Assembly (NCBI GenBank): GCA_031772625.1
Contig: CM062805.1
Location: 802,371,592 to 802,435,591, forward strand
Length of the DNA stretch: 64,000 nucleotides
Source of the DNA: Pinus tabuliformis
Taxonomy: Eukaryota; Streptophyta; Pinopsida; Pinales; Pinaceae
Direction: 5' to 3'
The notes under the pieces: generated by a model
Seen by the model: only the letters and a program-made list of their open reading frames with translations
Told to the model about the DNA's origin: nothing
Databases searched by the model: none
Position numbers and translations under genes: made by a program
Part shown: positions 21,231 through 31,865 of the stretch, piece by piece
How positions within the stretch are numbered: position 1 is the first letter of the stretch
How the letters are laid out: each line of letters begins with the position of its first letter

Positions 21231-21487
21231 ACGTAATGGTAGTCCAAGGATCCCTGGATTATAATCTACTCCTTGGACGAGACATTATTTATTGCATGGG
21301 AGCCATTGTCTCATCACTCTTTAGAGTAATGTGTTTTCCGCACGAAGGAAGAGTGGTCAAGCTCGTAGACCAGCTTTCATGCCCCAGTTCACGCATAGCA
21401 AATAGTCATATACCATCCTTGAATGGTCTTTTCATGCAAGGAATGTCTCATCAATCTCCAGTCCGTCCACCTGATGAGCGCGAGTAA
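21227..21487 (+). pseudogene. E2 protease, C-terminal part
   Basis: Carries the conserved protease C-terminal words of this family, LDYNLLLGRDIIYCMGAIVSS and FPHEGRVVKLVDQLSC, matching A near 12180-12300. After it no pol sequence follows: the next 2.4 kb is noncoding. Confidence 0.75.
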
Positions 21488-23949
21488 TTCGGTGGGCATG
21501 ACTGAAACCCAGGGGGTATGCACCCTGGTCTGCTTCGGCAGGAAAACTTTAGGTATAGGATAGGTTTCCATGAGAGATATATGACTTGTCTGACACTCCT
21601 GTCTGTAATTGGAAAGGGGGTTGGACTGGAATAAGATTCCCTTGTCAAATTTATGTGGGTGGAGTCATCTGCACCACTCGCCTTTGTTTATTTCGGTAGG
21701 CATCACAAAAGAAGTGTTTCGTTTGTGGTGTAGATAAAACAATCTTTGGTAACCTGAAAGAGGTAAACCTTTCCCGATAAAACAAATGTTTTGTCGGTAG
21801 ATTGAAAGGTGACCTTGAAACTCTATTTTATACCTGGGGGCATGCAAACCTTTTGGCGTGCAAGTGAAGAGCGACCATTTACTTTTTAAATTTGTAGGTC
21901 CTCTAACCCTTTAAACTCGTAGGATTGGTCGTTTCCTAACTTGCATAAAGAAAGAATGTGGGGCAATGATTTGAAAAATTGTCGTTTTTATATATGAGAC
22001 ATCCTTATTATACGACTAGATTAATCGAGCGGTTTTAACGTGGACTTCATGCTCGTTAAAAAATAAACATAAGCAATGAGAAAATGTTTCCGCCAGCGTT
22101 TAAGCTCATTAAAAAATGAGCCAATTTCCGGTAAATAACCATCGTGAATGTAGTACCTCAACATTTAAAACCTTGGTAGTGTTCTCATCCTCACCTCCAC
22201 TCTATATTGGCCGATCATTCAACTCGATTTGATTTTTTACCCCTTTTGAGGAACAACTGCGAAGAGTGATCCTGTTAGCCATCCTTGTAACACTATCATG
22301 ATTTCGAAATTCCAAACCTTACCTGGAATCAACTCCTACACAAATTTATCACTCGTTCCTCAAAGACGAGTCTCCTTTAAGCTCTTTTCAACTGACTCAT
22401 AAAATATGAAAAGATTGTTGAGCTATTGGCCTCTCCAGCTCGTTAAAGGGACCGGAAGTGCTATCCCTCCTTTAGATTTTAATCCTTTTGTACCTGAGGG
22501 ATTATTACACAAAAAGATCGAGCGCTTGGTTTTTTCGGCTCGTTAAAAGTATAGAAAGTTCATCCCTTCCGTATTGTTTTATACTTTTTTCGGACTTAAG
22601 GGATTAGATGATGAAAAAAGATTTTTGGAGTTTCCTTTACATCCCTTTTCAGACTCTCTAAAATTGAAAAGGACCAAGTTATCTTTTTCGTTAAACTCGT
22701 TAAAACCTAATAGCGACAAACTTGTCCATAGCAGAGAAGAACGAGTTTCACCATCACTAGGCTCGTTAAAACATAGCAATGGGTTTTCCCTAAGGGCAAA
22801 TTATAGAAAAATCATATGTTATCCTCCTCAAGCTTGACAAAAATAAAGAGGTATTGGTCAGCAATGAGTGGGGAAAAATTGGGAAGAAAACTTGAAGAAA
22901 CCTTGTTGGTAGCAAGTCACTCTTGAACATGACACTTTCACTCCGCATCCAAGTCGGGTTGGGTTGTTTCATTCACCGGCCACATCACCATGGTCACATC
23001 ACACCATCCAAATTTGGGGTTAATTCTACCAATCCATCATGTCAGTGTCACCGATATGTTCAAGAGGAGTCACTCAGAGAATTCACCTGTGTCTCACCCA
23101 CTGCAATACATTTCATTCTTTCATGACCGCCACCCTGAACCTTATATCACCAGACCATTTTCACCTCCATTAAAATCATTTTCTCCGTTCTATGTCATTG
23201 ATGTGGGATTCATTAAGGCCCTCCTATGAAGGATCGCTTCTTGTCGACATTAGCTCATTATCCAAGAAGTCAATCTAGGAACACCCATTTCAGTACTTTG
23301 AAGCTTGCATACCTCAATGGCAAGTTTCTCACTTCCGGCGACAGGTTTACATCAATGGCCTTCGACCGAAAGATTTTGCGTGGTGTTCGATGCCAAGTCC
23401 TTTATTCACACCACGTAAATTGTATTGCAATACCTTGAGGATCATTATCATTATTGGTGATTCCTCTCGCGCCTGTTAATAGCTTACATCATTGGCTGGT
23501 AATCAGGAAATGTCTTTCCATGTTCGACTCCAGAACATCTCTCATATGGATCGACTTGTACTTTGAGTGAAGATCGAACGAGATTGAAGACCCCGAATCT
23601 AGTTTCATCCACCCGGGCTGCGATATATAGTTAGGAAAATAAAGACATCAAATGTACATAATTGCTGCACAAATAATCCTCCAATCTATGGGATGATGGC
23701 TCCTCCAGAACCATCAGCCTACACTCAGACAATGTCTGTCCTATGTAGATGAAAATGAATTTATAAAGCTGAGCATGGGAATGCCCGCCTCAGCTAGATC
23801 ATGAAAATATTATGAAGATAATGTATTGTATTGTATCTTATTATAGGTCTCCTTCCAGCTTGAAAGAACTTCGGATCCTCATGATAAAGAATTTAACCCG
23901 ACATCAAAAAAAAAAAAAAAATTAATGACCTCATGCTTTAAGGGGCAAC
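21488..23949 (+). other. E2 3' untranslated region with hairpins
   Basis: No pol domain is visible. Between about 21890 and 22790 there are repeated loop words GCTCGTTAAAA and CTC(A/T)TTAAA, several inside stems such as CTTTTCA/TGAAAAG near 22383-22416 and CCTTTTCA/TTGAAAAGG near 22645-22677. The later part matches the 3' region of element A in blocks, including CTGAGCATGGGAATGCCCG at 23769-23787. A run of about 16 A lies near 23907. TTTAAGGGGCAAC just before the LTR is a likely polypurine tract. Confidence 0.65.
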
Positions 23950-24985
23950 TGTTACAGACATTTTTTGGCACTGCAACCCCAAGCATAAAATGTCCATAAA
24001 CCAAGGGCTCCTAAGCCCCTAAAAGTGTTATTCCAACCCATAAAGGAACAAGGTCAACTGATTACAGCTTCTCCCAGAAGTTCTCCATGAAAAAATACTC
24101 AAAATTGGTCAAAACTGGATCATTTCACCTGCTCCATAGGCAAAGTGCATTGCATCTCACCTAAATGCACTCAGTGGGTGCGTTGCATTTCAAAAATCCC
24201 TTCTATGGGGTGCGATGGGCGAGAAGAGACAAATGGAAGTGTCAATCCGCGAGGCGGAGAAGCATGGAATCTTCCAGAAACTTCTCCTGTGACACTTGCC
24301 TCTCTAAATTCGACCAAGGATGAGTAAGAGATCATCAATCTCCAAGTGGAAGAAAGAACTATCAGAGGGAAGACACTAATCAAATCACAAGCTGACTCAT
24401 CTCCCTTACAGACATCTATATATGGATCCCTCATCCCAGAGATCAAGAGGCTGGAATTTTGCATCTTGTGAGGAATTGTTGTTGGTTTCTTGAGGCAACA
24501 TCATAGTGTTGGGTGATCTAAGCTTTGCATGAGGTGAAGAAGGGCTTACTTGCTGAGAGGATGATGTTGGGTCAGAACAACTGGTTGTAACTCTCTTGGC
24601 TCTTTCTTGATTATCAATAAATCTATTCAAGTTTTCCTCCATACTCTTGTGTAATTTATGTTTTGTAAATTTGTATGGTCAATTTACATATGATCCTAAG
24701 TTGTTTATGATAATAGATCCATGTTCTCGTATAGTGTTATGCTGCTTTGATTCTACAGGTACTCTGTGAAGCTGGGTATACAAGGAAGCAAGTAGCAAAG
24801 GACAATCATAAGAGAGAGGAATCAAAACAAGGAACCAAGCGCAAGACAGAGGTTGGTCTCCTGTATTCTTCTCTCATCTATCTTTCATAAAGGAAAACGA
24901 AATTAGTTTTACTTTGTTTGTTTCTAAGGTAGCTACCCGCCTTAGTGGGATTAGCAGTTCTGCATAGACACTTTTCGCTGTAACA
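23950..24985 (+). repeat. E2 right (3') LTR
   Basis: Begins TGTTACAGAC and ends CGCTGTAACA, and is the same length as the left LTR. By eye they differ at roughly 4-5 percent of positions, spread over the LTR. Confidence 0.95.
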
Positions 24986-24990
24986 TTGAT
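24986..24990. repeat. Target-site duplication of E2, right copy (TTGAT)
   Basis: TTGAT directly after the right LTR, equal to 17138-17142. Confidence 0.93.
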
Positions 24991-26150
24991 TCCACACTAA
25001 CGTTGGTTGTACACTAACAACCTACTTTATAAAGCTTGTTACCAAGCTTGGAGGTGCGTTAGTGACCCTACTAAGGCATGTTGCTAGTTAGGAGACAACG
25101 TTAGCGAAGCTAAAGGAAGTTCCAAGGGTCAAAGCAACCAATTGACTCACAAATATCTAGATATTTGTCCCCAATTTTGTTCAAGAAAAGCAAGGAAACA
25201 TCCAAAATCAACCTATTTGGAGAAATTATAATCTGAAAAAAGGAGGAAAATGGGAAAGAGCTGAAAAGTGGGGCAGGTTCATTACTTTTTCCCTAGTGAA
25301 CTCTATGAGGAACTTGGCAACCCTAACTCGATTTCCATATAAGCAATGAGAGGGTCATTATGAAAGGGGTCAGAGCATTTGAAAGGATAGCCTACTAAGC
25401 TATTGAGAACTGTCTCCTATCTGAAGAAGTGAGCTAGAAGAGAGAGAGAGAAGTAGAAGGGGCAAAGGATGACTGGTACAACAGATGGTTGTAATCATTT
25501 TTCTGTTATTAATACAGAACCGCAATTGTGTTCCATACTCCATGGTGTCGGTAACATTTTTCATTAGGTTGTGCATTCGATACTTGTTTATAAGAGTAGT
25601 TTAGTCATATGCAAATATATGTTCATTATGTATTCATATATTGGTTTTCAAGGTTGTATGTGGTGATTGTGTTTGCCTTTCCTTTATGCAGGAATTGATT
25701 TGGAATCGACTTTGAAGGAGTTCCTCTTGGCTGCATTGTAATCTCCAAACAAATCTACAAGGAGACTTGAGGTAATCCTCTTTCCATACTTTCTTAATTG
25801 ACATTTGTCTATGAACATGTGTATAACTTGGTAGCATCTGCAGGTAATCTTACAGTCTGTCGAAGGTCCTAGGAAGGACTTTGAGGGTAGTTTTCATTCT
25901 CTATACAACGTGCATTTTACCCCATAGCACTTGCTATACTTCTTAATCCCCTTTCTGACGACTTAGGACTATACAACACCCTTATCTAAATTCTCAGTGC
26001 TAGATCTGAACCCCACAACCTTCTTTTTGAGCCCTTTTCCTCCTTAATGTTGTCTTCTAGTGTAAACAATGCTTTATAAATCATTGTGGCCTTACACACA
26101 ATGCGTTAGTGCAGCCAGTAACTCTTTGTACCCTTTGTTACAGAGTGTTA
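24991..26150 (+). repeat. Element A 3' LTR, second piece (end uncertain)
   Basis: Continues the LTR cut by E2. A TATA-like CCATATAAGC lies near 25333, and a TTATTAATAC region near 25507 may be a polyadenylation area. By analogy with the E2 LTR the end should lie a few hundred bases further on; candidate ACA ends are near 25556 and 26143. I cannot fix it without the 5' LTR, which is outside the window. Confidence 0.45.
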
Positions 26151-26797
26151 GACAACCATTTCTTGATAATCAGACTTCTTTGTGACCTCATGGGTTGGGA
26201 AATCTTCTTATAGAATGTTCAGGGAACTGTAGTTGTGCTTGTTTGATTGATTTGTCTCCTGAACAATTTTTTTTAAAGAAAATAGGCCTACTTCTTAAAG
26301 TTTTTTTCATAAAAAAAGTTACAAAAATTTTATTGTTTTCTACTTAGTTGATTAGATATCCATTTATTTGGTCTCAAAAGTTGTTAGTGAGCATTGTAGT
26401 TACGTCGGTTGTGCTTGTGTTTCACTGAACTGGATACATGGTATATATATTGACATATAAATGACTCTTCCTTTGTAGAAGCAAATTATTCATCGAAAGT
26501 GAAATTTACAAGCATTGTTTTTGCATGATTTGAGTCAAAGTCCCATATAACATCATACATCAACACCCCCACTGAAGACTTTAATAAAGTACATTTAAAA
26601 TTTACCTAATAAAATCAATCAGCAACTCTTTTTTGAGAAAACACACATTAGTTTAGGCCAAGATCTTGGGTTAGGCAATTGTGAGTTAACTACCCAAGAT
26701 CATACAACAAAACTAGTGTCATTAACGAGGGAAATCCTTTTGCAATCATACTATCCAGGACCACTACAGTAAAAGGGGAGATAAATATGAGACAACA
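26151..26797. other. Unassigned AT-rich stretch
   Basis: I see no gene, repeat boundary or family match in these roughly 650 bp. It may be old flanking DNA or the decayed end of an LTR. Confidence 0.4.
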
Positions 26798-26976
26798 TGT
26801 TGGGCAGCAGATCACCCATAATGGTTTTTGGGGACTTGTAGCCTGAATTTTGGTCAAAAGTAATATAAAGACTCCGCGAAATGCGGGTGTGGAGTGTAAG
26901 AGTCTAGGGTAGTCTGCCCTAAAATGTTGTAATTTAATAATTTGTTGGCCTACCCATGGTCCACATACCATGGCAA

Positions 26977-26988
26977 TGTATAAATAGA
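26977..26988 (+). promoter_or_regulatory. TATA box of the element G LTR
   Basis: GTATAAATAGAG is close to the plant TATA consensus TATAAATA. Initiation would be expected about 30 bp downstream, before the solo LTR insertion. Confidence 0.55.
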
Positions 26989-27070
26989 GTGAGGCTCTAA
27001 GTGTAGAAGGCAATTTTAGTTTTTGTGAGAAGTCTTATGATATTCTTGGATGATGAAACAACTCTGAGTC

Positions 27071-27075
27071 TGTAA
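27071..27075. repeat. Target-site duplication of the solo LTR, left copy (TGTAA)
   Basis: TGTAA before the LTR start TGTTGGAAAT; it recurs at 28610-28614. Confidence 0.9.
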
Positions 27076-27095
27076 TGTTGGAAATAATACTGAGA

Positions 27096-27113
27096 GGGGG
27101 GGGGGGGGGGGGG
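27096..27113. repeat. Run of 18 G
   Basis: A homopolymer within the solo LTR, 20 bp after its start. Its length may be affected by sequencing error. Confidence 0.9.
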
Positions 27114-27914
27114 TGAATCAGCATTATCAAGTTCTTTTAATAAATCTTCCTTATTTATTCTTTGAATTATTTTTGCATGTCAGTACCATAAAATAATGAG
27201 CATGAACAAACAAAATAGATAGTCACACCAAAGAACAAAATATGTAAGGTGGAAACCCAATGTGGGTGAAAACCACTTGCTGCAATATGTCTCTATCTTC
27301 TTTCAAATTAGAAACTCTTTTTACAATGGTTTTGTACTGGTGCAGTCTTTTACCAGTACGCAGGCTGCAACCTGCAGAGAGCTACAACTCTCGCTCGTTT
27401 TCCAGTCTCTCCTGGAAGGGAGCTACAACCCCCTACTTCTTTTCTTTCAAGGACCACTTTTCATAAATTTTCAAACTGGATCCAAGAACATCAAAAACCC
27501 ATCAACTACACTTGCATCATCAATCTCTGATTTCACCAAAGCCAACCCGCATATAGATCTGCAAATATTTCCTTATAACTTTGCAGTTGTTACATCAGAC
27601 ATACCCAGATCATAACATGTGTAAAATAAAACATGCATCAATAATTCAGACCCAGATTATTAGATTTATAGATCAAGCGTATGCCACATATCACAGATCA
27701 AAATCATATAGAGATACCACTATTCCAGCCTTAAGATTTTGACCCATCAATAGAACTTATCCTTCTCCTTACGCTCAGGTTCCTTCTTCATTCAGATCCA
27801 GATCTGCACCAAAACCCAATCACAATATTCTAGATCTAGCACTTTATCAGATATTCGATAATTCAGAAGATGCTTTGCCAAATGATCTCCTTCCTCTTTT
27901 ATAGTCTTAGGCCT

Positions 27915-28545
27915 TTCACAATACCACGGGCCAAAACCATAGGATCAAAAAAACTGTTGGACTAATACCATGAACCAACCATGAAAGTACGTGAGATCAA
28001 CACTTTTGGATGCAATACCACGGGTCAAAACCATAGGATCAAAAACTGTCAGACTAATACCATGAACCAACCATGAAATTGCGTGAGATCAACACTTTTG
28101 ACGAGGTACCATGGTCCAAAACCATACGTTCAAATACCAAGGACTAACTACCATGGACCAAAGGTAAGTTCTCCAACATATACGCACTTTTCCTTGCATG
28201 AAAGTGTGTACCATGGTCCAAAACCATAGGTTCAAATACCAAGGACTAACTACCATGGACCAGAGGTAAGTTCTCCAACATATACGCGCTTTTCCTCATA
28301 GGTTCAAATACCAAGGACTAACTACCATGGACCAAAGGTAAGTTCTCCAACATATACGTGCTTTTCCTCATAGGTTCAAATACCAAGGACTAACTACCAT
28401 GGACCAAAGGTAAGTTCTCCAACATATACACACTTTTCCTTGCATGAAAGTGCGTGAACTTTTCTCTGCATAAAAGTGCGTGAACTTTTCTCTACATGAA
28501 ATAAACTTTTCTTTGCATAAAAGTGCATGAACTTTTCTCTACACT
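27915..28545 (+). repeat. Tandem repeats inside the solo LTR
   Basis: Three nested sets are visible: two units of about 100 bp (27915-28110) with TACCACGGG and CCATGAACCAACCATGAAA; about four units of about 72 bp (28110-28440) with AATACCAAGGACTAACTACC and the palindromic core CCATGG; and four units of about 30 bp (28440-28545) with GCATAAAAGTGCGTGAAC. The third set reappears at the right edge of the window in reverse orientation. Confidence 0.85.
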
Positions 28546-28609
28546 ATAATTTATTATCTGAGATGAGTGGGTTGCCATCAAGTACAACATATGTATCATA
28601 ATGCCAACA

Positions 28610-28614
28610 TGTAA
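28610..28614. repeat. Target-site duplication of the solo LTR, right copy (TGTAA)
   Basis: TGTAA directly after CCAACA, equal to 27071-27075. Confidence 0.9.
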
Positions 28615-29203
28615 GTCCAAGTCTTGGATCATAATAGGAGGTAGAGGCTCTGCAGCTGAGTGTGCAGAGGCCTAGTAGATTCCAAAGCTGAGTGCATGGA
28701 CCCCTACAGCTGAGTGCGCAGGGAAGAGTCGGGTCTGTATTGATCATGCTTTGAAGATATTAATAATAAAGGATCAGTTGGTGGTTATCTTGTGCATCTA
28801 ATTTATAGTTCTACAATTACATGTTATGTGTTTCTTTATCTGTGCACACTTATATGTATGTCTATGAATAAAGATTGTCTTTGTAATTAATGATCAAACA
28901 TTAACTAAGGGAGAATTGGATAATTAACCTGGATCACACTATGGTTGAGGTTGTGTGGATCCACAGAACACCAGAAACTGTCAAGTACGTATAATCGAGA
29001 GAGCACGAAGGCTAGATCAGGCCCCAATCTCCCTCATCAAGACATCCTTAGGGTGCAAAACATTGGTTCCAACACCCTCCCATACTGCCTCAGGTGAGAC
29101 CTCAGTTTGCGCTCCACAAACTGTTGCCAAAAGGGCCGGTAGTACTAGGATTTTCTTGGATAAACTCACTGTTGAACCTGGGTTAGGCCCCAAGTAACCA
29201 ACA
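28615..29203 (+). repeat. Element G LTR, second piece
   Basis: Continues the G LTR after the solo LTR and ends AACCAACA. Its last 180 bp recur at about 30950-31128. A GCAGCTGAGTG word is repeated three times at about 28650-28720. Confidence 0.6.
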
Positions 29204-29205
29204 AA

Positions 29206-29222
29206 TGGTTCCGTTGTTGGGA
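29206..29222 (+). other. Element G primer-binding-like site
   Basis: TGGTTCCGTTGTTGGGA resembles the tRNA-Asp type site TGGCGCCGTTGCCGGGGA with several changes. It is placed two bases after the LTR end, as expected. Confidence 0.5.
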
Positions 29223-29239
29223 CCGAGATCTCCCTAAGG

Positions 29240-30790
29240 GATGTCTAATGTCGGAACACTAGAACCCAACGAAGAAGGAAATTGAAGAGTGGTTCGATCA
29301 GAAGATTCACGAGTTCACGACACAGGAAAATCAAACTCCATAGTTGTCTGAGAAAAGGTAGCTGGATCGCTATGGAAATCCATGAGATCTTCTTTGCATC
29401 CTTTCCAACAAAACTGTATGATTGTATCACAAGATTAGCTGACAACGAGAAGATCTAAGTTCGACAAATTGATAGTGTGGACTCCAGAGTTGGTGCGCAA
29501 GTTAGAGGCATCAAAGGACAAGATGGAGAGGGCTGTGGACCACTAGCTCGACCAGATAATATGGGGATTTATCACTGAGTTCGCAATAAACACAACCGTA
29601 AGTTACAATAAAGCAGAGCGACAGTTTCTCAAAGTTCCGTGAGGTAAGTACATTAAGTCGTTGAACACATGGATTAAGATGTTGTTATGTGAAAAGAGGG
29701 TTATGTGAATACATTAATGTTTGGGACAACGAAGAGCGCAACTATCTACAAAGGTAGCGAGGGATTTGAAAATAGTCCCCTGATTTCACCTTTGCAAGAA
29801 AGCAAGGAGGAGCTCGCTCAGTTCTCCCTAAGAAGTGCGGCCCGGTTGATAAAACAGTGCATTTTGCAGCTACCACCACCGTCCATGCCACCACCCGCTT
29901 CACCTCCCTCACCTCCATCTTCACCCACTCCACCTCCACTAACCTTGTAGTTTAGCATGGTGAATGCGATCAAGCTACCCGTATTCAAAGGGGTAGGAAA
30001 TGAGGACCTAGATCAGTTTTGGTTCATGGTAATTGCAGTACGGGAAGCCCAAGGGGTTACAAATGATAATTTCAAGAAGGCTACATTGGTGAGTGCACTA
30101 CAGGATCATGGATTGACGTGGTATATCAAGCACTCTAGCGACCACCCAAACACAAGGATATCATAGATCCAGAATGCGTTGAACATAGAATTTAGCAGGC
30201 CGAAATTTGAGACACAGTCAATCATTGGGTCCAAAGAAATCACGATGCTCCTGAGTGAGACCCCATGGGATCTGAATTAGAAACTGAAGAATATGATCCA
30301 CGAGGCTAATATGAAACTCACAGATACGCAGCATTGTGCATGATTTGTGGCATCCATAACACCACACCTGAGGACAATGTTGTCACAACAGAAGCTTTCA
30401 ACCCAAGCAGAAGCATTAGAAATGGCTATGAGGTTGCATTAAAATCCAATTCAAGATCCTAGGTTGGGAGTTCAACAAATCCATGCGCAACTACAAAACC
30501 TATTATTGGAGATGTAGAGTTTGAAGCAGGATAAGGCACCGCGACTGGAGGCATGTGAAGAAGTATGGTGTATAAAATGTAAAGGTTAGGGTCACGACAA
30601 GGATCATTGTCCTATATTCAGGAACTATTTGGCAGGAGGAGGTCCAATACTGTTGAGACCAGAAGCCCAGGCAGGACCAAGTGCGACACTAGCGCTATGG
30701 TGCACGATCTGTCAGATAGGAGGAAAACACACAACAAACAATTGTCATCTATTGCAGAAGTATACACTGGGCCCACAACAATAGTTTTCT
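29240..30790 (+). pseudogene. Element G gag remnant
   Basis: A Retrotrans_gag-like domain is readable in pieces: KLPVFKGVGNEDLDQFWF, VREAQGVTNDNFKKATL and SALQDHGLTWYIKHS (29957-30166), then capsid C-terminal words with LTTQAEALEMAMRL-like sequence. Towards the end there are zinc-knuckle-like Cys/His words at about 30570-30610 (C-2-C-4-H-4-C) and at about 30700-30750. A Pro-rich stretch lies at 29877-29945. About a dozen breaks. It would have been the particle protein; no pol follows. Confidence 0.65.
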
Positions 30791-30949
30791 AAATTCTACA
30801 GTTCAGTGGGACATGATAAGCACACTTGTCGTAGCTACGAACTAATGAAGGATCAAAATCTAGCATATAGGATGCAAACAGAAATGCGAGGCCTCGATCC
30901 AGCTGCAAGAATGGTGTGCGTTGGATTTCAGGGCCAAAGTCGAGGATGA

Positions 30950-31128
30950 GGATCTCCCTCATCAAGACATCCCTAGGGTGCAGAAACCTAGTTCCAACAC
31001 CTTCCCATATTACCTCGGGTGAGACCTCAGTCCACGCTCTGTAGACTGTTGTCAAAAGACCCAGTAGTACCGAGATTTGCTTGGCTAAACTCACTGTTGA
31101 ACTTGGGTCAGGCCCCAAGTAGCCAGCA
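30950..31128 (+). repeat. Partial LTR copy closing element G
   Basis: About 180 bp that repeat 29020-29203 at roughly 85 percent by eye (CTCCCTCATCAAGACATCC, TTCCAACACC, GGCCCCAAGTA). Only the end of the LTR is present, so it is not a full 3' LTR. Confidence 0.75.
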
Positions 31129-31690
31129 AAACATCAGATTGTAAACAAAGGTATCCCACCTTCGCTTACATCTCCTTTGGATATTCTGTGTATAGGGGAT
31201 CCCTTTGGGGATATCAAAGTTGAGTCAGGGAATCAAGTATCTTGCCCACACAGCATACTGTCTGTGACTATTCCCCCCCCTCGATAGTGTTTGTTATTTG
31301 AGGTGACCATAGTGGCCATACTTTTAGGGATGAAAAAAATGTGACTGGGGTATACTATCGTGGTACCTAACACCGACAAACCTACTCTGTCTTTGGTTTT
31401 TTGGAGGGCGCTTGTCTTCACGATAGTACTTGGCCCCTTAATTTGAGGTTTGGGTGAAGCTCAAGAGTAATTGTAATTGTACATTTTTCCAACTCTCTCT
31501 TTTATCCATTGTGATACTGGGTTTCATCTCCAGCAAATAATGGTTATTAGACAGGGTTATACCCTCTGCTTGTTGATTGATTTCTTTAGGGTATTTTTTA
31601 TTTTTTAAAGTGCCAAATTGTTATTGTCGAGACTTTAATAAATATCACTATAAAATATATTGATAAAATTTATCAACCACTGTGGCTACA
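31129..31690. other. Unassigned stretch between G and E4
   Basis: No gene seen. Probably the eroded 5' leader of E4 or old flanking DNA. A run of eight C lies near 31275. Confidence 0.4.
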
Positions 31691-31865
31691 TCAAACCCTC
31701 GATGTCAATCTAGACATCTATTAGGTCTTTCCTCACTCATTGTGGAGGATCCACTGAGCCCTGGTGAACCAGATTACTCATCTTCGGAAAATTAGTCTCT
31801 AATATCTAACACTGAATCACTTTGGATATCCCATGATTCAAGCTTACCGGAAGACTTTTTACTAA

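Larger units (their letters stand above)
17143..24985 (+). mobile_element. E2: non-autonomous Tat/Ogre-like Ty3/gypsy element
   Basis: A 7.8 kb element with two LTRs of equal length (1036 bp), TSD TTGAT and a primer-binding site fitting tRNA-Arg, as known for Ogre and other Tat elements. The inside holds a long leader, gag and protease, and then 2.4 kb of noncoding hairpin-rich DNA. I see no RT, RNase H or integrase, so it would need enzymes from a relative. Its gag zinc knuckle, protease and 3' region are closest to element A, in whose LTR it sits. The LTRs differ by roughly 4-5 percent by eye, so E2 seems somewhat older than E1. Gag-protease shows a few breaks. Confidence 0.9.
26798..27075 (+). 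repeat. Element G LTR, first piece
   Basis: A TGTTGGGC start is assumed from the TGTTGG/CCAACA end pairing. It holds GTATAAATAGAG near 26977-26988, a strong plant TATA box. The LTR is cut at 27075 by the solo LTR and resumes at 28615. Confidence 0.5.
27076..28609 (+). mobile_element. Solo LTR (1534 bp, TGTTGG...CCAACA)
   Basis: A single LTR flanked by TGTAA on both sides with no internal region, the usual product of recombination between two LTRs. The ends TGTTGG and CCAACA form an inverted repeat. Inside are a run of 18 G near the start, a leader-like region with words common in plant LTRs (GTGGAAACCCAATGTGGG), and tandem repeats in the last 700 bp. Its last 120 bp match 63878-64000 on the other strand. 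I cannot assign copia or gypsy with confidence since no coding part is attached. Confidence 0.88.
26798..31128 (+). mobile_element. Element G: gag-only Ty3/gypsy-like fossil
   Basis: An LTR with a TATA box (about 26978) runs from a probable TGTTGGGC start to CCAACA at 29203, interrupted by the solo LTR. It is followed by a primer-binding-like site and a decayed gag of about 1.5 kb. The last 180 bp before 31128 repeat the last 180 bp of the left LTR. No pol is seen between, so this is a deleted or non-autonomous form with around a dozen breaks in gag. I could not match a target-site duplication, so the left boundary is tentative. Confidence 0.6.
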
